A program made the position numbers and the translations under genes. DNA of 64,000 bases. Source: Cohnella sp. GbtcB17 (GTDB lineage: Bacteria; Bacillota; Bacilli; Paenibacillales; Paenibacillaceae). Below the pieces are notes generated by a model, which had not been told where the DNA came from, did not search any database, and was given only the letters and a program-made list of their open reading frames with translations. Location: the NCBI RefSeq assembly GCF_019091135.1, contig NZ_JAGXJW010000040.1, forward strand, positions 1 through 64,000, read 5' to 3'. Shown in pieces: positions 36,922-46,349 of this stretch. Each line of letters starts with the position of its first letter. Positions within the stretch are counted from its first letter, which is position 1.

Positions 36922-37103
36922 GGCCAGGCTCCTTCGAATCGATAGGATCTAATGAGGAAAAACGTTGCTTGGTTCACATTTTAAAGCAAAAACAGCCTTG
37001 CGAATAGTCCCCCGGGACAGCCCGGCTTGGTCGGCGCTTCGACCGAATCACCGACCACCAGCGTGCTTTTAAAACACTATTAGTTCCGCCCTTACACTTC
37101 GCA

Positions 37104-37529
37104 CTAGCCGCCGAAAAGCATGTCGAGCGCGGTGCCCAGCTTGCCCGGCTTGCGGCCGAGCAGCACCTCAGGGTCGTAAATCTCGACGTTGCCGCAGCGT
37201 TCGCAGGACACAAAAAGATAGTGATAATGCTGCACGTCCAGCAGCTTGCTGAGTCCTGCGCCGGTCATCGACACTTCTTTGGCAATGCCTCCGCGTCCGC
37301 CGCAGCGGCGGCAGACGAAGCGATCCTCGAGCGCCTCCGCCAACTCTCGAATATCACGAGGCTCCAAGTCTTCGGCATCGCCCGAAGACCCTTCGTCCTC
37401 CGGGGCGCCGCCCGCCTCTAACGCCGTCTCTTCGAAGTCTTCTTCGGTCACCTCGTACAGCTTGCGCCTGCAGTTCGGGCATCTCCCCGCGACCTGCACC
37501 AGCTCGGCCTGGCAATAAGGACACTCCAC
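37104..37529 (-). CDS. Zinc-ribbon protein with C-terminal DUF2082/COG3478-like domain
   Basis: A 141-residue protein with two zinc modules. The first is CPYC and CPNC within residues 3-20; the second is CRRCGGRGG near 73 and CERC near 108 within a domain (VSMTGAGLSKLLDVQHYHYLFVSC) matching the small nucleic-acid-binding Zn-ribbon family COG3478. The linker (28-65) is strongly acidic. GTG 37529 is the start after GGAGCGTGATAAG. It follows the metallophosphoesterase gene by seven bases and completes the helD operon. Function unknown; nucleic acid binding is only implied by the fold. The following 180 bases hold no gene. Confidence 0.75.
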   Translation of the reverse strand: MECPYCQAELVQVAGRCPNCRRKLYEVTEEDFEETALEAGGAPEDEGSSGDAEDLEPRDIRELAEALEDRFVCRRCGGRGGIAKEVSMTGAGLSKLLDVQHYHYLFVSCERCGNVEIYDPEVLLGRKPGKLGTALDMLFGG

Positions 37530-37535
37530 CGCTTA

Positions 37536-38690
37536 TCACGCTCCTCCGCTGAAGGTGACGGACAAGTGCACGATCTCGCTGCGGCTCGCCAGACGGACCG
37601 GCGGCCCCCAGGTTCCGTAGCCGGATGAGACGACCGCGTGCATTCTGCCTTTTCGCAAATAACCCCAGTCCAGCTCGAACAGTCTCCCCGTCACCCAGTG
37701 GTTCGGCGCGAACTGGCCCCGATGCGTGTGGCCCGACACGACGATGTCGACGCCGGCCTCCTCGGCCGCCGCATAGCCGTACGGCTGATGGTCCATGAGT
37801 ATGATCGGCAGCGAGCGATCGACGCCCGCAAGCAGCTCGGCCACCGGCTTGCGGCCGTTCGGATCCATCGACTCCGCCGCCTTGTCCTTGCGGCCGACGA
37901 CGTTCAAGATGCCGCCCGGCGTCGCATGCTCGTCGCGCAGTACGGGGAAGCCGAGCGCCTTCATGCGCTCGACGTATTCCTCGATATGCCCGCCGTAGTA
38001 TTCGTGATTGCCGAGCACGGCGTAGACGCCGAGCGGCGCCGCGAGCCGGCCGAGACGCTCGGCCATCCGGTTGCGGACGAACGGCTCGATCACGTCGTCG
38101 AGCACGTCGCCTGCGAGCAAGATCAGATCAGGCTTGATCTTTTCCACGCGGGGGAGCAATCGATCCAGGTGGCGGTTGCCGACGATGTTGCCCAGATGAA
38201 GGTCGCTGACGAGCACGATGTCCATTCGGCGCCGTCCCCCGACATCCTTCGCGACGTCGAGCTCGTATTTGCGCACGATCGGCGTCCAGGCGTTCCAGGT
38301 TCCCCAGGCGAACAGGAGCAGCAGCAGTACGGCGACGATGAAACCGGTCGTTTCTACCGTATGCTTATAATCCGAGCCCGCTTCGTAGAACAGCCACACC
38401 GCCAGATCGGCGAGCGGCAGCAGGAGCACGGCGTATTCGAACAGCCCGATATAATAAGCGCCGAACACCTTCAGCCCGCGCCCGACGGGCTTCGGCAGAA
38501 AACGGAGACGCCCAATCAAATAGCCGAGCGCCGCCAAAGCGAGCAATGTCCACAGCGCCGCGTCCGGAAAGCCGGGCAACCAAACGTTCAGCCAGGTTTG
38601 CGCATTCCAGCCGATAAAGAAGTTCAGTCCGAGATACGCGGCAATGATAAGCGCAAAATTCAAGACAGCCCGCAGGCCTCCTCTTCTCAT
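37536..38690 (-). CDS. Membrane metallophosphoesterase
   Basis: A 384-residue protein. The first 150 residues hold about four membrane helices; the C-terminal calcineurin-like phosphoesterase has all metal motifs: VSDLHLG, LAGDVLDD, LGNHEYY, and SGHTHRGQ. Relatives (YkuE/YpbG type) hydrolyse phosphoesters such as UDP-linked lipids, or have unknown substrates. ATG 38690 is chosen because GGAGGTGG precedes it and it overlaps the helD stop (ATGA). The long upstream reading is only a shadow of helD. The active site seems to lie on the cytoplasmic side. Confidence 0.85.
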   Translation of the reverse strand: MRRGGLRAVLNFALIIAAYLGLNFFIGWNAQTWLNVWLPGFPDAALWTLLALAALGYLIGRLRFLPKPVGRGLKVFGAYYIGLFEYAVLLLPLADLAVWLFYEAGSDYKHTVETTGFIVAVLLLLLFAWGTWNAWTPIVRKYELDVAKDVGGRRRMDIVLVSDLHLGNIVGNRHLDRLLPRVEKIKPDLILLAGDVLDDVIEPFVRNRMAERLGRLAAPLGVYAVLGNHEYYGGHIEEYVERMKALGFPVLRDEHATPGGILNVVGRKDKAAESMDPNGRKPVAELLAGVDRSLPIILMDHQPYGYAAAEEAGVDIVVSGHTHRGQFAPNHWVTGRLFELDWGYLRKGRMHAVVSSGYGTWGPPVRLASRSEIVHLSVTFSGGA

Positions 38691-40801
38691 CGGCTCGCCA
38701 CCTCCGGCGCGCCGTCCCGCTCGGCAATAAGCGCTGTCGGCGCGTCCGCATAGAGCAGCTTCAGCCTGTGCAGCGCGCGCGTGCATCCGACGTAGAGCAG
38801 CTTGGCGTCCCCCGCCCCGTAGTCCGCCGCGCCTGCATCCGGAATGAGCACGGCATCGAATTCAAGTCCCTTGGACAAATACACCGGCGCGACCGTGATC
38901 CCGCCTTCGTAATTTTGCTGCTTCGCCTCCAGCAGCGAAGCTTGAATGCCGCGGGCCGTCAGACCCGCATGAATGCGCGCGCAGGCCGCGGCCGTCCGGC
39001 CCAGCACCGCGATGCTTTGCAGCTCGGCTTCCCGCCCCCACTCTTCGACGATCGCCGCGATCGCGGCGACGTCCGGCGACTCGGCGGTCCGCTCGACCTC
39101 CACCGGCCGGCCGCTGCGGAAGACGGGGCGCGCCGGCTTGACGCCCCCGCCCATGCCCTTCAGAATGCGGTTGGCGAATTCGATGATTTCCAGCGTCGAC
39201 CGGTAACTCCGGTCCAGCTCGTAATACGAAGTCTCGTCCGCGGGAAACAAGCCTTTGAGCTCCGCCCAGTCGGTGATGCCCGCATAGTCGTGGATGCCCT
39301 GCTGCAGATCGCCGAGCACCGTCATCGACGTGATCCGTTGATGCTGCCTCAGCACATGCAGCTGCGCCGGCGCATAATCCTGCGCTTCGTCGATCACGAT
39401 ATGGTCGTAGGCCGGCACGGTCGGGCCGAGCAGTTTCAGATGAATATGGACGAGCGCGGCCAGATCTTCCCTGGCGAAAACGGCGGAAGCCTTGCTTTTA
39501 CCCTTCGATCTGGAAGACGCGCCGGCGCGCTTTGTCCCTTCTGCCTCGTTCGCCAGCCAGCCGCACGCTTTGTAAAAGGAAGCGGCCGTATGCTGCGGCA
39601 GCTTGCCGGCGTATGCCTTCCAGCGAGCATTCGCCTTTTTGCGCACCTCGGCTTCGCTCCATTTGGCTTTGCCGAGCTCGATCTCCATCCAGCGCTTGAT
39701 CCGGTTAAGCACCCGTTCCCGCTTTTTCATGAGCGGATCGAGCGGATTTTCCTCCGCGAACCAGGCGCGAACCTGCTCTGCCGTCAGGATGCGGCGATCG
39801 TCGGGCGAGAACGGCTCGTCCGGCACCATCGTCCGCGCAAGCTCCGCGATCGCTTCGTCGATCTCTGCCAAAAAGCCGAGACTGCCCTTGCGCTTGGCCG
39901 GCGTGTCCGACCGACCGCTCGCGACGGCATCGCCCTCAAACCACCGGGCCAACTCTTCCGCCGGATCCCGGAGCCGCAGCTCCTCGCCGATCTGCTCGAG
40001 CGCCCAATCTTCGAACGTCTGCTGGCCGATATCCCCGACGCCAAGCTCGGGTAGCACCCCGGATATATAATTCAGGAACATTTTGCTCGGCGCGAGGATC
40101 ATCATGCGGTCGGCGCGGACGCGATCCTGATAGCGGTAGAGCAGGTAGGCGAGCCGATGAAGCGCGACGGTCGTCTTGCCGCTTCCCGCGACGCCCTGGA
40201 TGAATACGGCTTTGTTTTTCTCGGTACGGATAATCGCGTCCTGTTCCTGCTGAATCGTCGACACGATATCCCGCAGCTTGTTGTCCTTGCTCTCTCCAAG
40301 CTTGTGCAACAAAAACTCGTCGCCGGCCGAGCCGCCCTGCTCGCCGCCTTCGGCATAGCTGTCCACGACGCGCTGCAGCTCGCCTTCGCGCACGAGCAGG
40401 TTGCGCTTCAAGTGGACGGTGCCGGGCACGGGCCCCTCCGGCGAATCGTAGGCAACCTCGGGATCGCCGCCAGAGAACGCGTAAAACAAGCTCGATACCG
40501 GCGCCCGCCAATCCACGACGAGCAGGCGGTGCCCGTTCTCCTCGCCTACGCCAGACTTCCCGATATAAAGCGGCAGCGGCTCGCTCTTGCCCGCCTCGCG
40601 GAAGTCGAGCCTTCCGAAGTACGGTTCCTTTTCGGATGCGGTCAATCGAATCTTGCGCTCCTGACGAATGGCGTCGAGCGTCTGTTCGGTATAATCGTTG
40701 CCCGTGTACCGCGGGCCGATGCCCGCGATCTGCGTTCGAATCGCTTCCTTCGTATGCTCCAGTTTCACCGTTTCTTCACGGAATCTTTGGTCTTCCGACA
40801 C
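38687..40801 (-). CDS. helD: HelD-like RNA polymerase-recycling ATPase (UvrD-like helicase fold)
   Basis: A 704-residue SF1 ATPase. It has YFGRLDF and the HelD-specific VDWRAPVSSLFYAF region, Walker A GVAGSGKTT, Walker B IVIDEAQDY, GDLQQGIHDY, and LSKGLEFDAV with YVGCTRALHRL near the C-end. HelD removes stalled RNA polymerase from nucleic acid using an N-terminal coiled-coil arm that enters the secondary channel. Here only about 60 residues precede YFGR, roughly 35-40 fewer than I recall for B. subtilis HelD, so the arm is short. GTG 40801 follows GAAGGAGGATGCGATC; in-frame stop codons further up exclude a longer start. First gene of a three-gene operon. Confidence 0.88.
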   Translation of the reverse strand: MSEDQRFREETVKLEHTKEAIRTQIAGIGPRYTGNDYTEQTLDAIRQERKIRLTASEKEPYFGRLDFREAGKSEPLPLYIGKSGVGEENGHRLLVVDWRAPVSSLFYAFSGGDPEVAYDSPEGPVPGTVHLKRNLLVREGELQRVVDSYAEGGEQGGSAGDEFLLHKLGESKDNKLRDIVSTIQQEQDAIIRTEKNKAVFIQGVAGSGKTTVALHRLAYLLYRYQDRVRADRMMILAPSKMFLNYISGVLPELGVGDIGQQTFEDWALEQIGEELRLRDPAEELARWFEGDAVASGRSDTPAKRKGSLGFLAEIDEAIAELARTMVPDEPFSPDDRRILTAEQVRAWFAEENPLDPLMKKRERVLNRIKRWMEIELGKAKWSEAEVRKKANARWKAYAGKLPQHTAASFYKACGWLANEAEGTKRAGASSRSKGKSKASAVFAREDLAALVHIHLKLLGPTVPAYDHIVIDEAQDYAPAQLHVLRQHQRITSMTVLGDLQQGIHDYAGITDWAELKGLFPADETSYYELDRSYRSTLEIIEFANRILKGMGGGVKPARPVFRSGRPVEVERTAESPDVAAIAAIVEEWGREAELQSIAVLGRTAAACARIHAGLTARGIQASLLEAKQQNYEGGITVAPVYLSKGLEFDAVLIPDAGAADYGAGDAKLLYVGCTRALHRLKLLYADAPTALIAERDGAPEVASR

Positions 40802-40905
40802 GATCGCATCCTCCTTCAAATTGATTACGGCTGATTAAGTATGGTTAAATAAAGGAAGATACATGGCCTATACAAGTTACATAATTCGGCGAGGAGGGCA
40901 TATCG

Positions 40906-41334
40906 ATGAGCTACAACAACATTTTGGTGGCGTACGACGGTTCGAATCTGTCGCGAAAGGCGATCTCCCATGCCTCCGCGCTGGCGGAGAGCTACGGTGC
41001 AGCGTTGACGGTGATGCACGTCTACCAGGTGCCGCTCGTCAACAACGGCGACTTCATGGTCACCTTGCCTGCCGACTGGTCCCAGCAATACATGGATCAC
41101 TCGTTCAAGGTGCTCGAGGAAGCGAAGGCGCTCGTACCGTCTACGGTCAACGCGACGTTCAAGCTGATCGACGGCGATCCGGCCAACACGATCCTCGACT
41201 ATGCCGGCGACAACGGCGCGGACCTCATCGTGCTCGGCAGCCGCGGGCTCGGCGGCATCCGTGAGTTCGTGCTCGGCAGCGTCAGCCACAACGTCATGCA
41301 GCATGCCAAGACGCCGGTGCTGATCGTCAAGTAA
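40906..41334 (+). CDS. Universal stress protein (UspA family)
   Basis: A 142-residue UspA fold protein with ATP-binding motif near the end: LIVLGSRGLGGIREFVLGSVSHNVMQHAKTPVLIV contains the G-2x-G-9x-G-(S/T) signature. The start YNNILVAYDGSNLSRKAI is typical. It binds ATP and supports survival under stress; the exact role is unknown. GGAGGG precedes ATG 40906. It is divergent from helD, monocistronic. A hairpin follows. Confidence 0.92.
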   Translation: MSYNNILVAYDGSNLSRKAISHASALAESYGAALTVMHVYQVPLVNNGDFMVTLPADWSQQYMDHSFKVLEEAKALVPSTVNATFKLIDGDPANTILDYAGDNGADLIVLGSRGLGGIREFVLGSVSHNVMQHAKTPVLIVK

Positions 41335-41376
41335 TCGGGGCCGCTTGTTCGGCGCTTGCCCGGTCCAACGACAAAA

Positions 41377-41408
41377 ATCGGTCTCTTCCCAAAAGGGAAG
41401 GGACCGAT
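41377..41408. terminator. Shared terminator between usp and the GH140 gene
   Basis: ATCGGTCTCTTCCC pairs with GGGAAGGGACCGAT (one wobble) around AAAA. The T-run is on the minus side (TTTTTGT), so it mainly ends the leftward ABC-yesMN-GH140 operon. Confidence 0.8.
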
Positions 41409-41503
41409 GTCTGTTATTCAAGGCTTATGCAGGCTGACTGTGCAGGTCTGCCCTATAATATATCGTATATCGTTAGCCAAGTAAAATACATAGGAAGACC
41501 GCG

Positions 41504-42787
41504 TCAGATCCGTATCGCCGCGATCAACAGATCGGCATTCGTCTCGGGAAGCTCCACGAGCGCGCCTTCCGGGCAAACCCGCACGTCAAGGACGATCGGC
41601 AGGCGGCGGTCCAGGTCGAACGCTTCGAAGCGGTAACGCTCCGGGTCGACGCGAAGCGCGAGCTTGCGGCTGTAAGGGACATAGGCGAAAATGGCGCTGT
41701 CGTCAGGCCAAGCGGCGACGCGAATTTCCGGACATTCGAAGGCAAGCTTGTCCTGGGCGGCGGGAATGCCGCACAAGCCGTACTTTTCGACTAACCAGCC
41801 GCCAAGCGAGACATCCGCGGCACCGGCCAGCCGCAGCGCCTCCGACCAGACGAACGGCGTCAAGTAAAAGTCTTCGCTGTTGAACGCCGTCTCCTTGCGG
41901 TGCCAGGACCACAAGCCGTGCGCGCCGTAGGCGAAACCCGCCGATGCGCCGGACAGCACGCTCCACCAGAACGCCTTGCGCACGTCGAACGCCTGGAATC
42001 GTCCGTATTTGCCGAAATGCCCGATCCCCTCGTAGCACGGCTCCGCGTTCAGCACCGGCCGGCGCACGCTTTTCGCCATAAACTTCTCCGGCAGCAAATA
42101 AGCGCCGTTCTGGCTCGCCGGATCGTGGCTCGATTGATACACGTAGAAGTCAAGCTCCCGCTCGAGATCGGCCGGTATCTCGTAAGCGCCGCCATTCATA
42201 TGCAGCGAAGCGATTGCATCGGGATCGACCGCCTTGATGCCCCGCAGCGCCTCCAGATAATGGCCGGCCGCGGCCTCCTCCGACTCGAAGTTCGTATCGC
42301 CGCTGATGAAGTACATCGGGGAATAAGGCAGGAACGTGCGGGCCACAAGTTCCGCATACGGCCGCACCGTCTCGATCGGCATGACGTGCGAGCCCTCCGA
42401 CTGCCGGCTCATCCAGTTGCCCGGCGCATAGTTGCCCCACAGCACGACCAGACAAGGCAAAATGCCGCGCTCGCTCGCCATCCGCGCCATCGTCCCCGCC
42501 CGCTCGAAAAATGCGTCGTTCGGATGCGCATAATCCCAGCCTCCGCCCTCCCGCGCGTGAAACGGCTCGATGCCGAGCACCGATTCGCTGGCGTCGTGGA
42601 TGATCGGCAAAATCGAGATTTGCACCGCGTTAAAGCCTTGGCTCCGCCGGTAATCGAGATATTGCGCCCACTCTTCGAGGGTAGCGTTGGAAAATACGCT
42701 CCACACCGTATCGGCGATATAAAAAAACGGCTTGCCCGCTCGCTCCAAATAGGAGCGGTCTTTCGAAATTTGAATCCGGTTGTTCAC
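41504..42787 (-). CDS. DUF4038 glycoside hydrolase, GH140 apiosidase-like
   Basis: A 427-residue TIM-barrel protein with the DUF4038 start FFYIADTVWSVF (GDTxW-like), typical of the GH140 family whose characterised member releases D-apiose from rhamnogalacturonan II. Likely catalytic acids are D164 in FISGDTNF and E249 in VLNAEPCYEG. A short C-terminal beta domain with VCPEGALVELPE closes the chain. There is no signal peptide, so it would act in the cytoplasm on imported oligosaccharides. It is the last gene of an operon with an ABC importer and YesMN, beside an operon resembling D-apionate breakdown, which supports the apiose link. Family is likely; specificity is inferred. Confidence 0.72.
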   Translation of the reverse strand: MNNRIQISKDRSYLERAGKPFFYIADTVWSVFSNATLEEWAQYLDYRRSQGFNAVQISILPIIHDASESVLGIEPFHAREGGGWDYAHPNDAFFERAGTMARMASERGILPCLVVLWGNYAPGNWMSRQSEGSHVMPIETVRPYAELVARTFLPYSPMYFISGDTNFESEEAAAGHYLEALRGIKAVDPDAIASLHMNGGAYEIPADLERELDFYVYQSSHDPASQNGAYLLPEKFMAKSVRRPVLNAEPCYEGIGHFGKYGRFQAFDVRKAFWWSVLSGASAGFAYGAHGLWSWHRKETAFNSEDFYLTPFVWSEALRLAGAADVSLGGWLVEKYGLCGIPAAQDKLAFECPEIRVAAWPDDSAIFAYVPYSRKLALRVDPERYRFEAFDLDRRLPIVLDVRVCPEGALVELPETNADLLIAAIRI

Positions 42788-42818
42788 GATTGCGTTCCCC
42801 TTTCGTTTTTGACTCTCG

Positions 42819-44471
42819 TTATTTGGCCCATTCCCGGTATTGCTGCGGCGTCATGTCAGTTTCCTTTTTGAACAAGCGGATGAAATACGGGGCCGATTCG
42901 AAGCCGACGGCTTTCGTAATCTCCTGCACCTGCATGCTCGTATCTCTGAGCAGCCGCTTGGCCTCCTGGAGCCGCTTGGCAAGAATATGCTCCGTCAGAT
43001 TGATGCCCGAATGCAGCTTGAACACGCGCGACAGATAGCTGGCATTAAACGAAAATACTTCGCCCAGCCGGGTGAGCGACAAATCCCCCGACAGATGGCT
43101 GTCGACATAGGCGCCGACCGCTTCGATCAGTTCGTCGCCGAGCCGCTGCCGACCCGAACGGCGGTCCTCGAACAGCGCCTCCGCCAGCTTGAGGAAGTAG
43201 ACGAGCCGAGCCTCCCAGGTCGCGTGCGACTCGTAGCGGGTGAGTCGCGCGAGATCGATCCGCTCCGCGACGCTGCGGAACAGCCCCCCGCGCATCAGAT
43301 CGTTCATAAACAGGGCGACGAGCTGATAATAGACGGTCATCCGCTCCGCTTCGGTCGCGCCGGCCAGGCTCTCGTCGAGCATGAGCGCCCGCAGCGCGTC
43401 CGCGAACGCTTGTTGCTCGCCGGCATCGAGCAGCGAAGCGAGCGCAGCCGCCCGGTTCGCCACGCTCCGCGCCGCGATGCCCTCGCCCTCCGCCGCGAGC
43501 CCCGCGTTCTCGCCCTCGAGCAGCAGCAGTTCCTCGAGCGGCCCGAAGCTGCGGTGGAACATCAGGTCGAGCGCCGCGGACTTGTCGGGCAGCGTCTCCC
43601 ACGGCACGCATGCCGATGCCATGACGAAGGAGACGGACAGCTTCAGGAGACTCCGGCAGGCCGTCTGGATCGGCTCCAGATTGCCGTATACGAAATGCTT
43701 CAGCCGCTCCTGTGCTTGTGCGGCGCTCCCGACGTCTTCATCGGGAGCGGAGGATGGCTGAAGCAGCCAGGAGATTCGGTTGCCCTCGTACGCGAAGGAG
43801 ACGAGCGAGGCGCCGGCGGACCAGAATTCCTCGCCGATGTTGCGAATCGCGAACAGCAGCAACGTACGGTCCGACGCGCTCAGCGCTTCGGGCCATTGGA
43901 GGATGCGGCTCTGGACGAGCAGCACGCCGGACGAGGCGGAGAGCGGCACGCCAAGCTCGCGCAGCTGCCCGCCGAGCTGCGCGGCGGACGCCGGCGGCCG
44001 GCGAAGGAGCTCCAGCAAGAACTCCTTCTGGAGCAACGGCAGCGCGCTGCGCATTTGCCGCTGCGCCTGCGCCATATACGTATCGCGCTCGAGCTGCGCT
44101 TCGAGCTCGCCGATCGTGCGCAGGACGGCCGCGACGATCTCTTCGTCGCCGTCGGTTTTTAGAATGTAGTCCGAGGCGCCGTGGCGCAGCGCTTCCTTGG
44201 CGTACTCGAACGTATCGTGTCCGGTGAGAAAAACGACCTTGCACTTCGGCCACTGGGCGAGAATTCGCTTTTGCAGCTCCAGGCCGTTCATGCCGGGCAT
44301 GTGGATGTCGGACAGAACGATGTCCACCCGGGTCCGGGCGAGGCGCTCGAGCGCCTCGCGCGACGAGGTCGCCCCGTACGTCTCCAGATTCGGGATGTCC
44401 GCCTCCTGCAGAAGGCCGGTCAAGCCTTCGACGACGTAGGGCTCGTCGTCGACGATCAGCAAACGAATCAA
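42819..44471 (-). CDS. yesN: YesN-type AraC-family response regulator
   Basis: A 550-residue regulator with a receiver domain (VDDEP, phospho-Asp in VDIVLSDIHMPGMNG, Thr/Lys in FLTGHD and YILKTD), a long central segment of about 290 residues, and a C-terminal AraC double HTH (SGDLSLTRLGEVFSFNASYLSRVFKLHSG and ITKAVGFESAPYFIRLFKKETDMTPQQYR). It should activate the adjacent sugar-uptake operon when phosphorylated. It starts at TTG 44471, overlapping the yesM stop. The pair YesM/YesN with LplA-like transporters is the standard Paenibacillus arrangement for plant polysaccharide uptake. Confidence 0.9.
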   Translation of the reverse strand: MIRLLIVDDEPYVVEGLTGLLQEADIPNLETYGATSSREALERLARTRVDIVLSDIHMPGMNGLELQKRILAQWPKCKVVFLTGHDTFEYAKEALRHGASDYILKTDGDEEIVAAVLRTIGELEAQLERDTYMAQAQRQMRSALPLLQKEFLLELLRRPPASAAQLGGQLRELGVPLSASSGVLLVQSRILQWPEALSASDRTLLLFAIRNIGEEFWSAGASLVSFAYEGNRISWLLQPSSAPDEDVGSAAQAQERLKHFVYGNLEPIQTACRSLLKLSVSFVMASACVPWETLPDKSAALDLMFHRSFGPLEELLLLEGENAGLAAEGEGIAARSVANRAAALASLLDAGEQQAFADALRALMLDESLAGATEAERMTVYYQLVALFMNDLMRGGLFRSVAERIDLARLTRYESHATWEARLVYFLKLAEALFEDRRSGRQRLGDELIEAVGAYVDSHLSGDLSLTRLGEVFSFNASYLSRVFKLHSGINLTEHILAKRLQEAKRLLRDTSMQVQEITKAVGFESAPYFIRLFKKETDMTPQQYREWAK

Positions 44472-46273
44472 AGCGCTTCCTCCTCCCTTTTCCCCGCGAC
44501 CCTCGCGAGCGCCGCCGGTATCGCGAGCGTCGCGCGCAGACCGCCGAGCGGACTGCGCGACAGCTTAAGCCCGAAGTCTTCGCCGTATCGCAGCCGGACG
44601 CGCCGGTGAACGTTCAGCAGGCCCGTGATCTCCGCGTCGGGAAGCGCCCCGTCGAGGCTGCCCTCGAGCGCTTCCAGCGCGGCATCCGTCAGCTCTTCCC
44701 CGTTGTCCTCGATATGGATGACGATCCGGGACGGCGCCGTCCCGTCCGTCTCCTCGGAGACGGTTACCCGCAGGACGCCTTGCTCCAGCTTGTTCTTTAA
44801 CCCGTGCTGGTAGACGTTCTCGATCATCGGCTGCAGCAGCAGGCGGGGCACCGACAGCTCGCCCAGGCCGCTGGGCAACGGATCGAATTCGGCCTTGATC
44901 CGGTCCCGGTACCGAAGCGCCTGAAGCTCCATGAACACGACGATGTGGCGGTATTCGTCCGCCAGCGGGACCTCGTCCGAGGCGCTGCGCGTAATATGAC
45001 GGAAGTAAATGCCCAAATACTCGGTCGCCCGGATCACCTCCTCGGTCTTGAACGCCTTGGCCATCCGATGAACGAGAAAATACGTATTGTACAAAAAGTG
45101 CGGATTGATCTGAGGCTGCAGCTGCTTGAGCTCGGCACGCTGCAGCATGATGCGGCTCTCGTACACTTCGCCGATGAGGGAGCCCAGCCGGTCGACCGTA
45201 ATGTTGAACTGGGTGTATAAATACTGGAATTCGTCCTGTCGCTTCATGCCGATCCGTACGCTCATGTCTCCCCGCTCCAGCCGCCGGAACGCCGATACCA
45301 TGCTGCGCAGCGGCTTGTGAATGACGCGGTAGAGCGAGGACGAGAACAGCAAAATCGTGAGCAGCGACAAGCCCGACAGCACCCACAGCCATACGCGGTA
45401 TCGTCCGAGATCCCCAACAGAGGCCGATTCGGGTAGCGTCAGCATCAGAGAACTGCGGAGCGCCTCCGAGTATGCGAAGGCGACGAGGTACGTCCGGCCG
45501 TTCAGCCGCATTCGCTCCTCCCCGCTCCGGACGCCCTCCTCGAAGCGCGCGTTCACGAATTCGACCGCCGCCCTTCCCGGCCCCTTGTCGTCGTCGTCCA
45601 TCGTCGATACGGCCCAGCTCTGCGAGCGATTGATGAGCGCAGCCCCGCTGCCCTCGGTTGCCGACAGCTGGGCAAGCTCGATCATAATCTGCTCGCGAGA
45701 CAGATCGATCTGCATAATAAAGGACGTTTTTTCCGGCGCGATCTGCGGATTCGGCGAGATGTATTGCACGACGAGCCGATCCCCCAGTCGGGCGATCGGC
45801 TTGTCCTGCGTGACGGCGGCCTGCTTGGCCGCCTTGACGTCCGATGGGCTCATCTCCCCTTCGTCCGATCCCGACAGGATCGTCTTCCCGATCATCGGGA
45901 TGAAGATGCGGGACTCGGCCACGTAAGGGCTCGAGATCGTCATCAGCATCATCTTGTCCTGTACGCGCCGCTGCGCCATCGCCCGCTCGAACGGACTCAT
46001 GGACGGCGCGATGCCGCTCAGCTTTTGGATATCCTCGTCGATGACGTATTGGCGCTGAAGTCTCGAGATGCCGTCCACGGCCTTCTGGAGGGAATCGAGA
46101 TAATAGCCGACGCGCGAGCTCATCGACTCCTTGACCTGTGTCATGACGCTGTCCGCGCCCATACGGTTCAATTGAAGACTGACGAGAAACAACGGCGCAA
46201 GGGCGGCCAAAAACGTAATGATCAGCTTGGCGTTGATCGAGCGAAGACGCTGCAGGATACGGTGTCGGGTCAT
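44468..46273 (-). CDS. yesM: YesM-type sensor histidine kinase
   Basis: A 601-residue membrane kinase. TM1 at about 15-35, a dCache-like extracellular sensor to about 285, TM2 near 290-312, HAMP (HKPLRSMVSAFRRLERGD), then the His_kinase domain with QPQINPHFLYNTYF (phospho-His) and an HATPase with LLLQPMIENVYQHGLKNK and HIEDNGEELTD. AGGAGC precedes ATG. It lies between the permeases and yesN. The ligand could be the sugar, perhaps via the binding protein. Note the second glycine motif is degenerate, as is usual in LytS/YesM kinases. Confidence 0.9.
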   Translation of the reverse strand: MTRHRILQRLRSINAKLIITFLAALAPLFLVSLQLNRMGADSVMTQVKESMSSRVGYYLDSLQKAVDGISRLQRQYVIDEDIQKLSGIAPSMSPFERAMAQRRVQDKMMLMTISSPYVAESRIFIPMIGKTILSGSDEGEMSPSDVKAAKQAAVTQDKPIARLGDRLVVQYISPNPQIAPEKTSFIMQIDLSREQIMIELAQLSATEGSGAALINRSQSWAVSTMDDDDKGPGRAAVEFVNARFEEGVRSGEERMRLNGRTYLVAFAYSEALRSSLMLTLPESASVGDLGRYRVWLWVLSGLSLLTILLFSSSLYRVIHKPLRSMVSAFRRLERGDMSVRIGMKRQDEFQYLYTQFNITVDRLGSLIGEVYESRIMLQRAELKQLQPQINPHFLYNTYFLVHRMAKAFKTEEVIRATEYLGIYFRHITRSASDEVPLADEYRHIVVFMELQALRYRDRIKAEFDPLPSGLGELSVPRLLLQPMIENVYQHGLKNKLEQGVLRVTVSEETDGTAPSRIVIHIEDNGEELTDAALEALEGSLDGALPDAEITGLLNVHRRVRLRYGEDFGLKLSRSPLGGLRATLAIPAALARVAGKREEEAL

Positions 46274-46349
46274 GAAGGCTGCTCCTCGGATGTCGGCGTA
46301 TGCCTTCTATTATCGGTCATGAATCGCAGACCGGACAAGCGGCGAACGG

